64,000 bases of DNA from Nocardiopsis sp. NRRL B-16309 (GTDB lineage: Bacteria > Actinomycetota > Actinomycetes > Streptosporangiales > Streptosporangiaceae). How positions within the stretch are numbered: the stretch's first letter is position 1; each line of letters starts with the position of its first letter. A model generated the notes under the pieces. It had not been told where the DNA came from, ran no database searches, and was given only the letters and a program-made list of their open reading frames with translations. Below, in pieces: positions 10,855-18,299 of this stretch. A program made the translations under genes and the position numbers. The stretch lies in contig NZ_LGEC01000049.1 of assembly GCF_001279585.1 (NCBI RefSeq), forward strand, positions 62,001 to 126,000. Direction: 5' to 3'.

Positions 10855-12330
10855 TCAGGCCGGGGAGAGCCCGCGCACGGTCGACATGTCGTCGAAGGGC
10901 AGCAGGGCGTCGCCGACGATCTGGTGCGTCTCGCTGCCCTTGCCCGCGACCAGGACGACGTCCCCCGGACGGGCTTCGGAGAGCGCCAGGGCGATGGCCT
11001 CGTGGCGGTCGCCGACCCGCTCGAAGGGGGTGCCGGTCCGCCGCAGCCCCTGGGCGACCTGGTCCATGATCGTCCCGGGGTCCTCGTGGCGCGGGTTGTC
11101 CGAGGTGAGGACGCACAGGTCGGAGTGGGTGCCCGCGATCTCACCCATCCAGGCGCGCTTGGTGGTGTCGCGGTCCCCGCCGCAGCCGAAGACGGTGATG
11201 ACCCGGCCGGGGGCGAAGCCGCGGATCGTGGCGAGGACCTTGTCGAGCGAGTCCGGCGAGTGGGCGTAGTCCACGATCACCGAGACGCCGTCCGGCGTCC
11301 CGAAGTGCTCGAACCGCCCCGGGATCTGCGGCATCCGCTCCAGCGCGGCCAGCAGGGCCCCGAGCTCGTGGCCCAGCACGTGGCAGGCGGCGAGGGCGGC
11401 CAGGGCGTTGGACACCGAGAAGCGGCCCGGCACGGGCACGGCCGCCGGGTACTTGCGGCCGTCGTGGTGCAGCACGAAGCGCGTTCCCGAGGCGTCGACC
11501 ACCAGGTCGGTGGCCCGGTAGTCGGCCTGGGCGTCGATGGCGTAGGTGGTCACCGCGCCCGGCATCAGCGCGGGGATCCCGGCACCGACGGGGTCGTCGG
11601 CGTTGACCACCGCGCGTCGGCACATGCCGCCGAACAGGAGCAGTTTGGCGTCCCGGTAGCTCTCCATCGTGCCGTGGTCGTCCAGGTGGTCCTGGGACAG
11701 GTTGGTGAACACCCCCACGTCCACGAACGACCCGTCCACCCGGTGGTTGAGCAGCCCCATGGAGGTCGCCTCCAGGACGACGCTGTCGCAGCCCCGTGCG
11801 CGCATCCGTGCCAGGAGGTACTGCAGGTCCGGCGCCTCGGGCGTGCTCAGCACCGACGGGGGCATGGGGATCCGGTCGTCCCCGGTCCGCGCACCGGAGG
11901 TCCCGATGACCCCCACCCGGGCGCGCTCGGCGATCCTCAGCAGCGACTCGTACATGGACGAGACCGACGTCTTGCCGTTGGTGCCGGTGATGGCGACGAC
12001 GTCCATGCCGCGCCCCGGTTCGCCGTGGAAGCGCACCGACACGAACGCCACGGCGGTGCGGGCGTCGGCCACCCGCACCACACAGACGCCGCTGGTGTCG
12101 AGGCCGTCGCCGTCGGGCGCCTCCCCCTCGACCAGGACGGCGACGGCGCCCCGGGCGAGCGCGGTGCCCAGTCCCTCGACGCCGCCGGTCGGGTGCCCGG
12201 GCAGGGCGACGTAGAGGGAACCGGCCGTCACCCGGTCGGCGTCCAGGCAGGGCGCCGCGGTGATCAGGACGTCCTGGTCTCCGCGCAGGACCTGGTGGTC
12301 GTGGCCGTTCAGCAGCTCGCTCAGTTTCAC
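10855..12330 (-). CDS. MurE-type Mur ligase, stand-alone copy
   Basis: 491 residues with the three-domain Mur ligase plan. The ATP loop G-T-N-G-K-T-S is near residue 115. The region that reads E-V-S-S-H in standard MurE is E-A-T-S-M-G-L here. The C-terminal domain has D-N-P-R-H-E-D-P, the motif that marks meso-diaminopimelate as the added amino acid. Standard MurE joins diaminopimelate to UDP-MurNAc-Ala-Glu. This copy is not in a division/cell-wall cluster, so it may be a second ligase for a variant peptide or a secondary metabolite (inference). The GTG start at 12330 follows GAAGGGA. Confidence 0.85.
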   Translation of the reverse strand: MKLSELLNGHDHQVLRGDQDVLITAAPCLDADRVTAGSLYVALPGHPTGGVEGLGTALARGAVAVLVEGEAPDGDGLDTSGVCVVRVADARTAVAFVSVRFHGEPGRGMDVVAITGTNGKTSVSSMYESLLRIAERARVGVIGTSGARTGDDRIPMPPSVLSTPEAPDLQYLLARMRARGCDSVVLEATSMGLLNHRVDGSFVDVGVFTNLSQDHLDDHGTMESYRDAKLLLFGGMCRRAVVNADDPVGAGIPALMPGAVTTYAIDAQADYRATDLVVDASGTRFVLHHDGRKYPAAVPVPGRFSVSNALAALAACHVLGHELGALLAALERMPQIPGRFEHFGTPDGVSVIVDYAHSPDSLDKVLATIRGFAPGRVITVFGCGGDRDTTKRAWMGEIAGTHSDLCVLTSDNPRHEDPGTIMDQVAQGLRRTGTPFERVGDRHEAIALALSEARPGDVVLVAGKGSETHQIVGDALLPFDDMSTVRGLSPA

Positions 12331-12857
12331 AGCGGTCCCTTCGGGAGTGGCACGGCCGTCGGAGGGGACCGGTGCCGGTGGGCGCAGCCGACGGGATCGC
12401 CGCGGGCTGGCGGGGAGTGGGGCGGAACGCGCGGATCGGGCCGCGGGCGCCGCGGCGGTGGCCGCCGGGGTGGCGGTGGCCGGAGAAGGTGGCGGAGGGC
12501 CGGAGAGAGAGGCGGTGAGGTCGCTAACCGTGCCCGTGCAGGGCCCGCAGGCCGGTACGGGGGGCCTCCGGCACGGCGGAGGTGGACCGGCTGACCGTGG
12601 CGGCGGCGCCGGCGGGCGCGGGCAGCACGCGGGAGGCCCGGACCGGGCCCTGCCTCACCGCGTGTGCGCCATCCATACCGAGAGTGTACGCGCACGGGCC
12701 GCGCACGGCGGCGGGCCGGTCCCCGGAGGTGTCCTGCTGCGGGCGGGGGCCTCCCGCCCGCCTCGATCGCGGCGCGGGTGGGCCACGGGTCGCGGTTCGC
12801 CTTCGCCCACGCGTTCGAGCGCGAGTGCGAGTGCGAGTGCGGCGTCGCACCCGGCCG
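12331..12857. other. Intergenic region, mostly featureless
   Basis: 527 bases between two - strand genes. It holds one doubtful 50-codon frame (listed separately) and Arg/Pro-rich open frames without ribosome sites. A run of repeated GAGTGC/GCGAGT hexamers near 12815-12840 is simple-sequence DNA. Confidence 0.4.
12524..12676 (-). CDS. Doubtful small ORF, 50 residues
   Basis: Starts at ATG 12676, 9 bases after a TACACT hexamer that could be a -10 box, which would suit a leaderless transcript. The product is basic, Ala/Arg/Pro-rich, with no motif. No ribosome site. It could equally be the 5' region of the MurE-like gene's transcript. Confidence 0.25.
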   Translation of the reverse strand: MDGAHAVRQGPVRASRVLPAPAGAAATVSRSTSAVPEAPRTGLRALHGHG

Positions 12858-13256
12858 CTACCGTTCGGGCGCGCCGCCGGAGGACAGCGCACGCCACGTG
12901 AGCGCCGCGAACAGGGGGACGCACACCAGCGCGTAGGGGGTCGGCCCCAGGAACACCCCGAGCGGGTCGCCCGTGAACAGCGGGGCGATCCCCGCCGGGA
13001 CCAGCAGTGCCGTGACCACCGTGGCCGCACCCGCCGTCCACACCGCCCAGCGCGGCCGGTCCGGCCGGTCCCCGTGCCGTGCCAGGGCGAGCGCCGCGGC
13101 GGCGAAGCCCAGCATCACCAGGAAGGGTACGGCGATCCAGGCCACCAGGCCCGCACCGAACTCCCCCCGGGCCGAGACCGAGACCACCACCGCGTGGGCG
13201 ATCCCCAGGACGAGGGCCGCCCCCGCCGCCGCGTCACCGAGCCGCGTGTGCGCCAT
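12858..13256 (-). CDS. Small membrane protein, unknown function
   Basis: 132 residues with four predicted membrane segments (about 9-29, 36-60, 70-92 and 97-118) and a short polar tail. The start at ATG 13256 has AAGGGGAG just upstream. No family recognised. It lies between the S33 peptidase gene and the MurE-like gene, both on the same strand, but with gaps that argue against a single operon. Confidence 0.7.
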   Translation of the reverse strand: MAHTRLGDAAAGAALVLGIAHAVVVSVSARGEFGAGLVAWIAVPFLVMLGFAAAALALARHGDRPDRPRWAVWTAGAATVVTALLVPAGIAPLFTGDPLGVFLGPTPYALVCVPLFAALTWRALSSGGAPER

Positions 13257-13304
13257 GGCTCCCCTTCCGTCACCCCCAGCCTGGCCGGGGCCGGTGGTGG
13301 GCGC

Positions 13305-13322
13305 CTCCCCCTCGCGGGGGAG
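13305..13322 (-). terminator. Hairpin after the S33 peptidase gene
   Basis: 7-base-pair stem CTCCCCC/GGGGGAG with a TCGC tetraloop, about 45 bases downstream of the peptidase stop. Confidence 0.5.
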
Positions 13323-13367
13323 ACGGCTCACTCCCGGGAGGGAGGGCGGAGGCGGGTCGCGCGGTGC

Positions 13368-14990
13368 CTAGAGCTCGCCGGGGCAGGACAGGCCCCGCTC
13401 GGGCACGGTCAGGTCGATGAGGTAGTCGTCGACCGGGACGTCCACGCACCCGCTGATCCCGTAGCCGTAGATCGTGTGGCCGCCGCCCTCGTAGGTCACC
13501 AGGGTCGCCGTCTCCAGCTGCTCCGCCAGCTCCCGCGCCCACACGTAGGGCGTGGCCGGGTCGCCGACCGTGCCGACGACCACGATCGGCGGCGCGTCGG
13601 GAGCGGTGAACCCCGTGGGAGCCTCCTCCGTCTCGGTCCAGTAGGCGCACGGCAGGACGTCCCACACGCCGCCGGCGAAGAAGGACGCGTCCGCCGCGTC
13701 CCTCTCGGCTGCCTCCCGGTAGGTCTCGACGTCGGTGGGGTCGGCCCGGTCGGCGCAGTTGATCGCGGTCAGGGCCGCGGTGTCGTCCACCGGGTCCGCG
13801 TCGTCGGCGGCGCGCGGGCGCGACGAGGCGTCGGAGACCCCGAACGCGTTCTCGTGGAGGTAGGGGAACCACTCGTCGATCCCCTCCTCGTCCTCCTCCA
13901 GCACCGCCCGGACCGCCTGGGCGACGTCCTCCCACAGGAACTCGTCGTAGAGGGCGCTCGTGATCATCCACGCGAAGGTCCAGGAGTCGACCGGCTCACC
14001 CTCGATCTCGGGCGGGTCGGCGTCCAGGAGCGCGAAGGCCGCGTCCATGTCCGCCTCCGCTCCCCCGACGCTCTCGAAGGGGCAGTCGGCCATGTCGGCG
14101 ACGCAGTACTCGACGAACATCTCCCAGGACTCCTGGAAGGCGACGTCCTGCTCGTAGGCGGCCTCGGCGTTGCTGTGCTCGGTCTCGACCGCGCCGTCCA
14201 GGACCAGGGCCCGCGTGGTGTCCGGGAACATCTCGGCGTGCAGGGCCCCGATGTGGGTGCCGTAGGAGTAGCCGAGGTAGGTGAGGGCGGGGTCGCCGAG
14301 GGCGTCCCGCAGGACGTCCAGGTCGCGGACGACGTTGACGGTCCCCATGTTGAAGAGGAAGTCCTCGCCCGCCTCCTGCGCGCAGTCCTCGGCGTACTGG
14401 CGCGCCGCCCGCTCCATCGGGGCCAGCTGGTCGGCGGTGAGGTCGGCGGGATCGGTCTCGGCCAGCTCCATCTGGACCCGGTCGATCTCGTGCCAGTTCC
14501 CGCACTCCAGCCCCTCGCTCTCCCCCACACCCCGCGGGTCGAAGGAGACCAGGTCGAAGGAGGAGCGGATCCGCGGGCTCATGGTCCGCCAGAAGAGGGT
14601 CTCGGAACCCGTGACGCCGGGTCCTCCGCCGTTGATGACGAGGGAGCCCGCGGGCGAGCCGCCACCGGTCGCGGCGGCGCGGGTGACGTGGATGTCGACG
14701 GTCCGGCCGCCCGGGTCGGCGTAGTCGAGCGGCACCGCGACGGTCCCGCAGTCCAGGGCCGCCAGCCAGTCGCGCTCCCCGCCCTCGTCGACGGCCGCGT
14801 CGAGGTCGTCACCGGTGTAGCAGTCGTCCCACTCGATCTCCTGGCCCGTGAACGCCTCAGGAGTGCCGGGCTCGACGACTCTGCCGTCCGTCTCCGCATC
14901 GGCCGCCGGGGCGGGTCCGGGGGTGCCCGTGCACCCGGCGAGGAGGACCGTGGCCATACCTGCCACGAGGGCCCGTGCGCCATAGCGCAT
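13368..14990 (-). CDS. Secreted alpha/beta-hydrolase lipoprotein, peptidase S33 type
   Basis: 540 residues. Signal peptide with lipobox L-A-G-C (C20), so probably anchored on the outer face of the membrane. The alpha/beta-hydrolase fold is marked by S-L-V-I-N-G-G-G-P-G (oxyanion strand), G-Y-S-Y-G-T-H with the nucleophile serine, G-D-P-A-T-P with the acid residue, and G-G-G-H-T with the catalytic histidine near the C-terminus. This is the pattern of Streptomyces tripeptidyl aminopeptidases (SlpD/SlpE type). The protein is rich in Asp/Glu, as expected for an extracellular enzyme. The ATG at 14990 gives the signal peptide; upstream in-frame sequence does not. Confidence 0.87.
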   Translation of the reverse strand: MRYGARALVAGMATVLLAGCTGTPGPAPAADAETDGRVVEPGTPEAFTGQEIEWDDCYTGDDLDAAVDEGGERDWLAALDCGTVAVPLDYADPGGRTVDIHVTRAAATGGGSPAGSLVINGGGPGVTGSETLFWRTMSPRIRSSFDLVSFDPRGVGESEGLECGNWHEIDRVQMELAETDPADLTADQLAPMERAARQYAEDCAQEAGEDFLFNMGTVNVVRDLDVLRDALGDPALTYLGYSYGTHIGALHAEMFPDTTRALVLDGAVETEHSNAEAAYEQDVAFQESWEMFVEYCVADMADCPFESVGGAEADMDAAFALLDADPPEIEGEPVDSWTFAWMITSALYDEFLWEDVAQAVRAVLEEDEEGIDEWFPYLHENAFGVSDASSRPRAADDADPVDDTAALTAINCADRADPTDVETYREAAERDAADASFFAGGVWDVLPCAYWTETEEAPTGFTAPDAPPIVVVGTVGDPATPYVWARELAEQLETATLVTYEGGGHTIYGYGISGCVDVPVDDYLIDLTVPERGLSCPGEL

Positions 14991-15163
14991 GCGGCGGCTC
15001 CGTTTCTGCGGGCCCGGCCAGGGGCGGCCGGGCGTGGTGGTGTCGCCGACGTAGACGAGCCCTTGGGGCACCCGGTTGCCATGACGGGTGTCACGACCTC
15101 GACACGTTACCGATGGCGGCGCGACCGGTCACGACGCGCAGCCGTGGGGCGGGCGGCCCCCGT

Positions 15164-17377
15164 TCAGAGCCGGCTGACGTCCGTGGACAGGATCGGGGGC
15201 AGGGCGCCCGGGGCGGCGGCCACCAGGAGCGGCCGCAGCGGCTCGCCGAACACCAGGCCCGTCCCGGGCTCCCCCTGGCTCGGATCGGCGTGGGCGATCC
15301 ACTCCACGAGCTCGCCCGCCCGGCCGACGTCCGCGCCCGGCCGGCTGAGCGCCAGGACCGTGCCCGCCACGTCGCAGCGCACGCCCAGGTGCGTGGTGGC
15401 GGCGAAGACGCTCTGCGCCCACGCGCCGCGGGAGACCGCGCGCGGCTCGGCCCCCGGTGAGCGCAGGCGCCGCCAGGCGGGAGCCGCCAGCCCCACCGCC
15501 CGGTCGCCGAAGGTCAGCACCAGGCTGGGGCGCTCCTGGGCTGTGACGGAGGCGTCGGGGTCGGGCAGGGAGGCGTCCATCCACACCCCGACCGGGCCGG
15601 AGGCGGCGCGGGTGAGCTCGGCCCGGGCCGCCTCCAACAGCGCGGTGTCCACCTGCACGCGCCCTACCGGACCGACCCGGGCGCCCAGCGGGCCCTCCAG
15701 CGGCGCGTACCCGGGCAGGACCAGGGGCCAGTCCACGGCGGCCCGGCCCTCCAGGGCCGCCTCTCCGTGGACCATGCACACGATCGAGCGCCGGTGGACC
15801 AGCTGGTAGGTCGTGCAGGCACCGACCTCGCGGGCCGCCAGGGCCAGTCCCAGACTCATCGCCTTGGTGCCGGTGGTGATGTCGGCGATCACGGAGGCGC
15901 CGTCCCCCGCGGCCCCGCCCTCGGCCGCCAGCCACTCCAGCGCCACGGCGGCGACCTCGTCGGCGTCGGAGCCCTCCACGGGGGCGGCGGTGAAGCGGAC
16001 CCGGTCGCGGTAGCCGGCCTCCTTCAGGCGGGCCGCGTCCGGCCGGGGGTCGTCGGGGCGCTCGGCGGCGTACAGGGTGCGCGCGGCGGACTCGCGGACG
16101 TGGTCGCGCACGCTCTGCCGGGAGGGCAGGACCAGGGCGCGGCCGGGGCGGTGGGCGTGCAGGGCGGTGAGGGTCCCCAGGCGGCTGCCGCCCAGCGAGG
16201 TGACCAGGCGGGGGCGTTCTCCGGGGCCGGGATGGCGCTCCGGTGGACGGGGCCGGGAGGTCGGCGGCGACGCGTGCTCGGGCGCGGGGGCGGGCTCGGG
16301 GGTGGGCCCGCGGGCGGGCTCGGGCTCGGGCTCCGCGCCCTGCCGCACGGGCGTGCGCAGCGGCGCCGGCGGGGGGAAGAAGGCCGCGCGCAGGTCGTCG
16401 AAGGACGTGAGCCGCCCGAGGAAGTCGGCCATGCTCCACACGTGGACCTGGCGGGCGGTCAGCGCGGGGTTGACGGCGGTGATCTGCTCGCGCAGACTCG
16501 GCACGGCGGGCCCGCTGTGCACGAAGAGCACCTGGGCGGCGGTGCCGAAGACCCGGCGCGCCTTGGCCACGGTCCACCCCGCCCGGCCCACGACGTCGCC
16601 GGGCCGGGTCTTGGCCTCCACGCACAGCACCCGGTGGCCGTGCCGCACCAGGGCGTCGAAGTCGGCGATCGAGCCGTCGGCGTGGAAGGGGTCGGCGACC
16701 CGGCGGGGGCCGAGCACCTCGGTGTCGGGGGCGGCGGCCAGGTGGCGGCGCAGGTGGGACAGCACGCGCCCCTCGGCGATCACGCCGCGTCGCACCGCGG
16801 GCGACAGGTCCGGGTACCGGGCGTCGAGGGCCTGTCGGCCGCCCTGGGCGACCAGGCGCACGGGTTCGGGGTCGCGGTCCTCGCACCACTCGGCGCCGTG
16901 CACGCGCGCCAGGGTCCGCAGGTCCACGCGCCCGGTCGCGATCGGGCGTTCGGGCCAGGCGGGGTCGTGGGTGCGCAGGGCGTCGCGTCCGGCGTCGAGG
17001 TAGTGGCGCCACCGGCGGGTCGGCGGGTGGCGGTCCGCGGGCAGGGCGCGGTCGTGGAAGAGCGCCGCCGCCACGCTCATGACCTTCGTCCCGCCGGTGT
17101 AGTCCAGGAACCAGGGCCGGGCGCCCAGCGACCGGTGGACGGCGGCCAGCGTGTCCTCGGCCGCCCGGAAGTCGTGAGGGTCCGGGCCCACGCTGAGCAC
17201 GCGCACCGAGGCGGTGTCGGTCAGCGCCTCCACGGCCGCGGCCACGCGGCGCGCCACCCGCAGGGTGCCGTCGCTGGCGACCAGGACCAACCGCTCGGTC
17301 CCCAGGGTGAGCGCGGACAGCAGGGCGGGGGTCGGACTCCGCCCGACGAGCACCACGGCGGCACGGGGGCTGTCCAC
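15164..17377 (-). CDS. CARF - PD-(D/E)xK nuclease - CARF - unknown domain protein, Can1/Card1-like
   Basis: 737 residues. Domain reading: CARF-like domain at about 8-140 with D-Y-T-G-G-T-K at 92-98; a restriction-type nuclease domain at about 195-330 with A-D-F-D-A (D241) and V-E-A-K (E254, K256), as in DUF1887 (Card1/Can2) nucleases; a Pro/Glu linker at 345-390; a second CARF-like domain at about 390-545 with D-I-T-T-G-T-K at 499-505; then about 175 residues I cannot assign. CARF domains bind the cyclic oligoadenylates made by Cas10, which here would switch on the nuclease. Thermus Can1 also has two CARF and two nuclease-like domains, but there the second nuclease domain is active, so this order looks reversed (from memory). 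The GTG start at 17377 follows GAGAGGGAGG closely. Confidence 0.8.
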   Translation of the reverse strand: MDSPRAAVVLVGRSPTPALLSALTLGTERLVLVASDGTLRVARRVAAAVEALTDTASVRVLSVGPDPHDFRAAEDTLAAVHRSLGARPWFLDYTGGTKVMSVAAALFHDRALPADRHPPTRRWRHYLDAGRDALRTHDPAWPERPIATGRVDLRTLARVHGAEWCEDRDPEPVRLVAQGGRQALDARYPDLSPAVRRGVIAEGRVLSHLRRHLAAAPDTEVLGPRRVADPFHADGSIADFDALVRHGHRVLCVEAKTRPGDVVGRAGWTVAKARRVFGTAAQVLFVHSGPAVPSLREQITAVNPALTARQVHVWSMADFLGRLTSFDDLRAAFFPPPAPLRTPVRQGAEPEPEPARGPTPEPAPAPEHASPPTSRPRPPERHPGPGERPRLVTSLGGSRLGTLTALHAHRPGRALVLPSRQSVRDHVRESAARTLYAAERPDDPRPDAARLKEAGYRDRVRFTAAPVEGSDADEVAAVALEWLAAEGGAAGDGASVIADITTGTKAMSLGLALAAREVGACTTYQLVHRRSIVCMVHGEAALEGRAAVDWPLVLPGYAPLEGPLGARVGPVGRVQVDTALLEAARAELTRAASGPVGVWMDASLPDPDASVTAQERPSLVLTFGDRAVGLAAPAWRRLRSPGAEPRAVSRGAWAQSVFAATTHLGVRCDVAGTVLALSRPGADVGRAGELVEWIAHADPSQGEPGTGLVFGEPLRPLLVAAAPGALPPILSTDVSRL

Positions 17378-17457
17378 GGCCTCCCTCTCGGTCCGGGGCG
17401 TGTGGGCGGGTCCACGGTACCGGGCCGCGGCGGGCCCCGGCAGGGCGCGCCGACCGG

Positions 17458-17946
17458 TCACGAGCCCACCATGTCCTTCTCCTTGTCCCCCGCCCGCTCG
17501 CCGCCCCTGGCCTTGCCCCGGCCCCCGCTCGTGCCCTGGGCCTGGTCCCGGCCGCCCGTGCGCCCTGGTTCCGGCGCCGTCCTGCCCTGGTCGGGCGCGG
17601 CCCGGACGGGGGTTCCGCTGATCATGAACGACCGGCACGCGGTCACCACGCCCTTGCCGTCGCGGACCAGGTCCGAGGGCACGAGCAGGTCGCGGCGCTC
17701 GGGGTGGGCCGAGCCGACCACGGAGGAGACGATGAACCACACGCCCTCCTGCGGTTCGGGCAGGTTGGCGCGGGTGCGTCTCTCCGCGACCAGGGGCACG
17801 CCCGCGGGGACGCCCGCCGCGCCGCGCACCGGGACACGGACGGCCTCGACCCGCGCCGGTTCGGGGGCGCGCGGCCAGCGCTGGATGACACGCGAGCGGG
17901 CGTCGACGACTGTCACCACATGCGGCGTCAGGTTGACCACCGGCAT
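17458..17946 (-). CDS. 'LTPH' family protein beside the CARF nuclease, unknown function
   Basis: 162 residues. Starts M-P-V-V-N-L-T-P-H-V-V-T-V-V-D and continues with L-P-E-P-Q-E-G-V-W-F-I-V-S-S-V-V and R-D-L-L-V-P-S-D-L-V-R-D, then A-C-R-S-F. I remember small proteins with this L-T-P-H start and the P-E-P-x-E-G / V-P-x-D-L-V-R motifs in actinobacteria and phages, without a known function. The last 50 residues form a Gly/Arg/Lys-rich, probably disordered tail not expected in the family. It ends 80 bases before the CARF protein gene and is probably co-transcribed with it. ATG 17946 was chosen because it gives the family N-terminus. Confidence 0.65.
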   Translation of the reverse strand: MPVVNLTPHVVTVVDARSRVIQRWPRAPEPARVEAVRVPVRGAAGVPAGVPLVAERRTRANLPEPQEGVWFIVSSVVGSAHPERRDLLVPSDLVRDGKGVVTACRSFMISGTPVRAAPDQGRTAPEPGRTGGRDQAQGTSGGRGKARGGERAGDKEKDMVGS

Positions 17947-18036
17947 CCGGCGACCTCCGTTCGTCTCGGCGCGTGCCCGCGTTCGGTGTGCCGCGGCCAC
18001 CTGGATCACCCCCGGCCCGGGGGGTCTCACCGCAGT

Positions 18037-18045
18037 CTCTCGGAC
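18037..18045 (-). promoter_or_regulatory. GTCCGAGAG motif, copy A (upstream of the LTPH gene)
   Basis: Exact 9-mer on the - strand, about 91 bases before the LTPH start. One of four identical copies in the CRISPR block, all intergenic and all oriented with the downstream gene. Confidence 0.55.
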
Positions 18046-18151
18046 ACAGCCGCACGACCTTGTCCGACCCACCGAAGCGAAATCCGTGTGACCATTGTTT
18101 CCTATGTCCGATTCAATAGCGTGAGTCGCACTTCTCCCACCCCGAAGGCAA

Positions 18152-18181
18152 TTGACAGTTTCCTCACGGCGGAACTATTTT
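18152..18181 (+). promoter_or_regulatory. Candidate sigma-70-type promoter of the Cys-rich gene
   Basis: TTGACA at 18152-18157 and TATTTT at 18176-18181 with an 18-base spacer. The transcript would have a leader of about 110 bases before GTG 18300. Confidence 0.5.
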
Positions 18182-18299
18182 GGCGGGTGACCTCCCGTGC
18201 GAGCGGGGGTGTCAGCTGAGGTCTCACGTCTCTTTCACGCGCTTTCCCGGAGGGCTGGGAAAGCGACCCGGCCCCGGATCACACCGGGGAGAAGAGTTC

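Larger units (their letters stand above)
17947..18299. promoter_or_regulatory. Divergent promoter region of the LTPH/CARF unit and the Cys-rich gene
   Basis: 353 bases, less G+C-rich than the surroundings from 18060 to 18180. It holds three copies of TGTCCGA or its complement: TCGGACA at 18040-18046, TGTCCGA at 18061-18067 and TGTCCGA at 18105-18111. The first two form an inverted pair 21 bases apart, centre to centre, or two helical turns. The first copy lies within the longer locus-specific motif listed next. Confidence 0.5.

Noticed and set aside
12670..13256. Shared 15-mer ATGGCGCACACGCGG at 12672 and at the start of the membrane protein gene (13256)
   Set aside because: One or a few 15-base matches are expected by chance in 64 kb of this composition, and the flanks do not match.
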